Assembly (NCBI GenBank): GCA_034336665.1 | Contig: CM067564.1 | Span: 46,106,451 to 46,170,450 of the forward strand | Source: Luscinia megarhynchos | Taxonomy: Eukaryota; Chordata; Aves; Passeriformes; Turdidae | Direction of reading: 5' to 3' | DNA length: 64,000 nt | Shown: one piece after another, positions 59,808 to 64,000 of the stretch | Numbering within the stretch: position 1 is the first letter of the stretch | How the letters are laid out: each line of letters starts with the position of its first letter | Made by a program: the position numbers and the translations under genes | The notes under the pieces: model-generated | Seen by the model: the letters and a program-made list of their open reading frames with translations, nothing else | Told to the model about the DNA's origin: nothing | Databases searched by the model: none

Positions 59808-62800
59808 CATCCTCTGGTGCTCATGAGGTCCAAGACCAGGTCTCAGTGCCCTGGCAGGATGTCACCCCACACGGGGCTAAGGAAGGAGGGAGGGACACAT
59901 AGCATTCTGTCTAGTTGAGGATCCCCTTTGCCTATTCATGGGTAGCTGCTCCAATTACTTGTTAGCTATCTAGCATTGTACTCAACTCCATATACACTTA
60001 CCCATTAAAAAAACCAACACGTTTTGACTGCTTGTAGCCTTTAAAGGAACTTAAGGGAAGAAATTTGTTGGAAAATTTTGTCTTCCCTTCTTCCCACCCC
60101 TTTGTTTTCCACGTCATGCTCCACATTTCTGCAGGAAGGCTTAAAGCTGCTCAATGACTCAGTTTTTTTGGCTGATCTGTGTTCCACTAAAAGTGTTTGA
60201 CCTCCACAAGGAGAGCTGAGTAGCCAAACTCTGGGTTTTGTATTCCTTTTGCCATCCCAAGCACCTAAAATGAATATTAAAACACCTAGCTTGCACATAC
60301 TTTAGTCTTCTCATTAGATCTAGCTTTTAGTTTTGTGTCCCTTTAAGAAATATCAGCCTTAGATGGAAAAATCTGCCTCACTACATCTAGGATGTTTATG
60401 TCGAAACTTGATAACACAAAGATCCTGCTTCACAGCTTCTTCAACTCATCATTCCTTTTATTAATTAAATTAGGGCAAATTATATGAAACATATAATGCT
60501 AAGATTAATTTGGAGATTCTTGGAAAAACTCCAACCAATTAGAATAATAGTTAAAAATAAATTCATATCTAAAAGAGGAAGAAACCTGAAAGACCACAGA
60601 AGGCCACAAAACATTGTAAGAACTTGAAAATAAAGCTTCAGGGAAAAAAATCAATTGCATTGTGGCCAATATTAATCTACCATCAATAAATACCATATCT
60701 TTCACTGCTTATGGTAATTGCCCCAGTGATTCCCCTTAAAGTGGTTCTTGAGCACTTAGAGGGGCTGTTGATAGCATCTTATCAGGTCTCAAAGCAATGG
60801 TGTGAAAGCACAAATAGGAATCTCAGCCTAGACTGAGAAAAAATGTGGTCTTTAATATGTGCTGATTTGACAAGTTGTTTGTCACAGACATTAGTTTTTA
60901 TCTGCTTAGTGGATAGTTCTTCCAGAGGGGTCTCTGCAGCATCTCTCTGGCATTGCTGCTCAGCTTGACATGAGGTGGATTTTCCAGTAAAAGTAAATAT
61001 TGAAATAAAATAGGTCCAATGTCCTACTGCTTCTTCAAACTGACCTTCTTTTTCTGGAATCATGGCCTGAATGCTTTGGGATGGCATGTGACTTTTCATG
61101 GGTTCCTGCCTGAGGGCTGCTGCTTTCTCCAGCCTGAAAAATGACAGGAAGGAGCTCATGCTACTGTGAAAATGTCGTAAAAATGGTTGTCACACCAAAG
61201 GGAAGTGAGCTTGGTGGTTTTGGCTTTTTTTCTTTTGGAAAGTGTTTTGAGTCAGAGCTAACATCCATGAAAGTTGGTTGCTGACCTTAATTGCCTTTTG
61301 GGAAGTAGGTACAATGTCACATTTGTTGTGTGCAAAATGGCATTCTCAATTTCCATTCGTTACCCAGAGCCCCTCAACTTTCATGGATTTTAGGAATTAT
61401 CCAGCTGAATCTCTCTTCATGCTTTTTTTTGCAGCCAGGACCTGTAAATTTCACAGGTCAGGTCCTGCAGAAAATGCCTAAGTGGCCACCACTGTGGTGG
61501 GCAACGTTTGGTCTAGAAAGTTTGAATATTTTCACAGCAGAAGAAACACTTTGCATGTATATTTTGCCAATTTCTAGGTGACCCTGGCTATTTTTTACTA
61601 TGAAGCTCACAAGATGCTCAAAGTGCCCATAAATGATATGTAGCAAAAGGAATTTGCCAAGTATGAAAAGGTTTCTGGGATTCTGTTTAAGTAGTACCAA
61701 GTCAGGCAGAAGAAGGGAGGCACATAGAGATTTTCAGGCAACATCCTTCAACTGGGTATACTGAGCATGATCTTGTGATTATTTCATGTATATGTGTCAC
61801 TCTTCCTGATTACCACACATAGAATTTGATGTCCTTGCATTCACTCACTAGTGAATGTCATATTTTGCTTATTATTTAGATTTCCTTAGGCTTAAATGGC
61901 ATTTTCTAGATTTTACAGAAATGTTCCAGAATTTATCCCTTCCAAGGTGGCATGTGCTGTTTGAAATTAAACTAAAAGACATCTCTTTGATGTTACTTTT
62001 CATTCTAAACTTAGCCATCATATGCCAAAGCCCCACTTTTGATTGAACACAGCTTTCTTCGTTTTTGTAAGTTTTTTTTTAAAGTAAAGATCTCATTAAA
62101 AATTAAATTTTCATTCCCCTCTAATGTATCAGCAAGATTACAGAACTCTGATTTACTGTTAGGATCGGAAATTAACTTCAAAAGACAAGAAATGGAAAGT
62201 GGTGGCTTATTCTCCCATGGCATATTGCAGCAGTAAGAGAGAGAGTGATATAGTGATATCAGAAATGTATTTTTCTCTTAAATGAAGAAAACTATATCAA
62301 TTCATTTCACACCTGCATATTTACTTGCACTTCAGGACACTTTTCTACCCTAAGTAAACATCTTGGATAAGTCACAAGCTGCTATTAGTATTGTAAAATA
62401 TGCTGGCAGATAAGAAGTTTCACTTTTCTGATGCATCCACTGACAAGCTTTATTCCCTATTATATATTTTCAAGCTAAATTAGGCCAAGTATTGAGTGTT
62501 CTGGCTTGCATCCAGCTGCATATTTAAACCCATTCTTGCAAGCAGCAGTGGTCCCCCTGACCCTGGTTATATGCCATAAAGAGCTATGCATTGAATTGCC
62601 CAGCTGGGTCTGAGCCAGGGTGCAGAACATTTTGAGGATCCAGGCCATCCCACAGTCACCTCTATGGTTTCTGAGTATCTGCCTTAAGTCATTCAATTTT
62701 TTTGAAATGGCATCTCTGTTGTGGTATGTTATCCCTCCTTCCTTCATAAAAACCTTTATTGAAGTTTCAGCTCTGTCCTTAAGGCCTGATCCAGACCAGG

Positions 62801-63357
62801 ATAGGAAGCACTGCATTCCCAGCTGCTCCTGGAGCTGGCTGAAGCCATCCACAGGGGTTTAGGCAACTTGCTGGAAGAGGTCCTGTTCTTACCCTGCTGC
62901 TTTTAGCTCTATGGGCCTTTTTGGAGGTTAGACCTGGTGAAGAAAGCTCACAATCCTGAGAGATTCACTGCCAGAGAAAGTTTTGTCACTTGCAGAAGCT
63001 GACAACACAGGAGTGTTTAATGATAGTTCCAAATGAGACAAGTCATAGCAGTACCTGTGCCCAGAATGGGCCCCCAACACAGTGTTAAGGCTCATGCCAG
63101 TTTGTGAAGTGCATTTAATATTTTAGAAAAATAGATGATAAATAATTCCAAAGCCCTACACTGAGCAGTAAATTGTCAAGAAAGAAAACACCAAGTGTAA
63201 GTGCCCAAACCAGGGCTGCAGGGAAATATGGCTGGGACAAGTAGGTCCCAGGCTTCACCTGAGCAGGTCTTCAAAGGACAGAGAAAATCAGCTTTGCTTT
63301 GCTCCCTTCAAAAAACACAGTCTCCAAAGGAAAAGGAGGAGCCTCTCACCATTTATG

Positions 63358-63498
63358 TTGTAGTTCAGTGGTTAAAACCACTTGCCCAAGAAAAGCAAGA
63401 CAAGTTTTGGGTTTGCCTCTGCCTGGGAGGTTCAAACCCATGTTTCCCAATTGCCATGGGAGTACCCCAACCACAAGACTGCAGGTGACGCTGGGTGG
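63358..63498. repeat. palindromic tRNA-like repeat (old SINE or hairpin repeat)
   Basis: The left arm holds an A-box-like TAGTTCAGTGGTTA (63361) and a B-box-like run (GTTTTGGGTTTGCC, about 63405). Read on the minus strand, the right arm again gives a TGGTT A-box-like start (63466-63480) and a GGGTTTGAACC B-box-like motif (63429-63439). So two tRNA-like heads face each other and the whole could fold as a hairpin. Similar 'CAGTGGTTA...GGTTCAAACCC' units are known in ancient amniote SINEs, but I cannot name the family. It is not a working tRNA gene: no proper stems or acceptor pairing. Confidence 0.55.
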
Positions 63499-64000
63499 AG
63501 AAAGCATTTCTGCATTCCTTGGTCAAACTGTGGGACTGAGCAGGAAAGATGAAGAGATTCTCACAACTCTTTGTGAGGAAAAAGAGATGCTGGGCTTCTG
63601 GGGCATTTTCCCTTTTGTGTCAGACTGATATCTGTTTATCTAGACACAGTATGAGATTTGGATTTAGGAAAGGGGAGTGATAATTTCAGGAGTGACTCAG
63701 AGAGGCATTTAATAAATAAGTATTTTCTCCTAGAGATTATACTCTCTACATCCTTCAAATATCAGTCCATAGCACTGTAGTGCAAAATACTCATTAAAAA
63801 AAAAAAAAAAAAAAAAAAAGTGGAAATTGAAAAAAGTGGAAATTGAAATTTAAGACAGTCCTCTTTTTAAACCCTAGGACATGAACACGTGCTCTGCTTG
63901 AAAGTCACCTTGGGGTACCATGACTCCTTCATTGCTTTCTTTCTATGATGAGTACATCAACATAGTATGAAGGAGGAAATAAATACTTTCTCCTTCCCAT
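63499..64000. other. unique non-coding sequence with an A tract
   Basis: No gene is recognised. The A24 tract and adjacent short duplication are listed separately. Confidence 0.4.
63796..63846. repeat. A24 tract followed by a two-copy 16-base repeat
   Basis: A run of 24 A (63796-63819) is followed by GTGGAAATTGA twice (63820 and 63836), with an A-run between. No retroposed gene body is recognisable upstream. Confidence 0.92.

Larger units (their letters stand above)
58746..63357. other. unique A/T-rich non-coding sequence
   Basis: Besides the CR1 tail and the simple repeats listed separately, no gene or repeat is recognised. The 125-codon minus-strand frames at 60782-61159 and 62475-62852 show no domain. 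Confidence 0.4.

Noticed and set aside
63358..63498. Functional tRNA gene
   Set aside because: A-box and B-box-like motifs exist, but there is no cloverleaf with paired acceptor and anticodon stems; treated as a fossil repeat.
1..64000. CRISPR arrays, bacterial operons, phage or plasmid features
   Set aside because: None present; repeat content and composition are those of vertebrate nuclear DNA.

Overview
The window looks like gene-poor nuclear DNA from a bird. The main evidence is the dominant interspersed repeat. Sixteen fragments match the 3' end of the avian CR1 LINE, several ending in its short ATTCTATG-type tail, and nearly all are 5'-truncated. I see no Alu, recognisable L1 or other mammal-type repeat. 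A few decayed MIR-like (CORE-SINE) fragments are present, as expected in any amniote. Base composition is A/T-rich with sparse CpG. The species cannot be named from this; a passerine is possible but not shown.

No protein-coding gene can be called with confidence. The longest open frames (about 120 to 184 codons) show no recognisable domain, lie on either strand without order, and several are readings of CR1 copies or simple repeats. The window is therefore best described as an intergenic region or the inside of a very large intron. What could be real but is unproven is a set of short segments bounded by good splice signals. On the plus strand these are 8110-8181, 39611-39663, 46081-46135, 55562-55647 and 56664-56693; on the minus strand, 28638-28774. 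They could be exons of a long non-coding RNA, rare exons of a flanking gene, or pseudo-exons of the kind common in introns.

Layout: 1-10 kb holds unique A/T-rich sequence with five CR1 pieces. 10-26 kb holds a candidate conserved regulatory block near 12.2-12.45 kb, a 229-base pure-purine pentamer satellite at 14.2-14.4 kb, an outward-facing CR1 pair at 16.1-16.6 kb and a second candidate regulatory block at 21.1 kb. 26-36 kb is almost free of CR1 and carries one MIR-like copy, two long T/G tracts and a moderately CpG-rich 400-base segment. 36-51 kb holds seven CR1 pieces, including the longest copy (48.5-49.2 kb, with remains of the ORF2 C-terminal region), and a tiny CpG cluster at 46.1 kb. 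51-59 kb is poor in CR1 but holds three MIR-like fragments and the densest group of regulatory-looking A/T-rich sequence and splice-flanked segments. 59-64 kb holds a last CR1 tail, an old palindromic tRNA-like repeat at 63.36-63.50 kb and an A24 tract.

No operon, CRISPR array, phage, functional tRNA, rRNA or intact mobile element is visible. No new biological system is evident. The most useful leads are the splice-flanked segments, the palindromic tRNA-like fossil and the non-repetitive blocks that look conserved. All of them need genome alignment or RNA data to settle.
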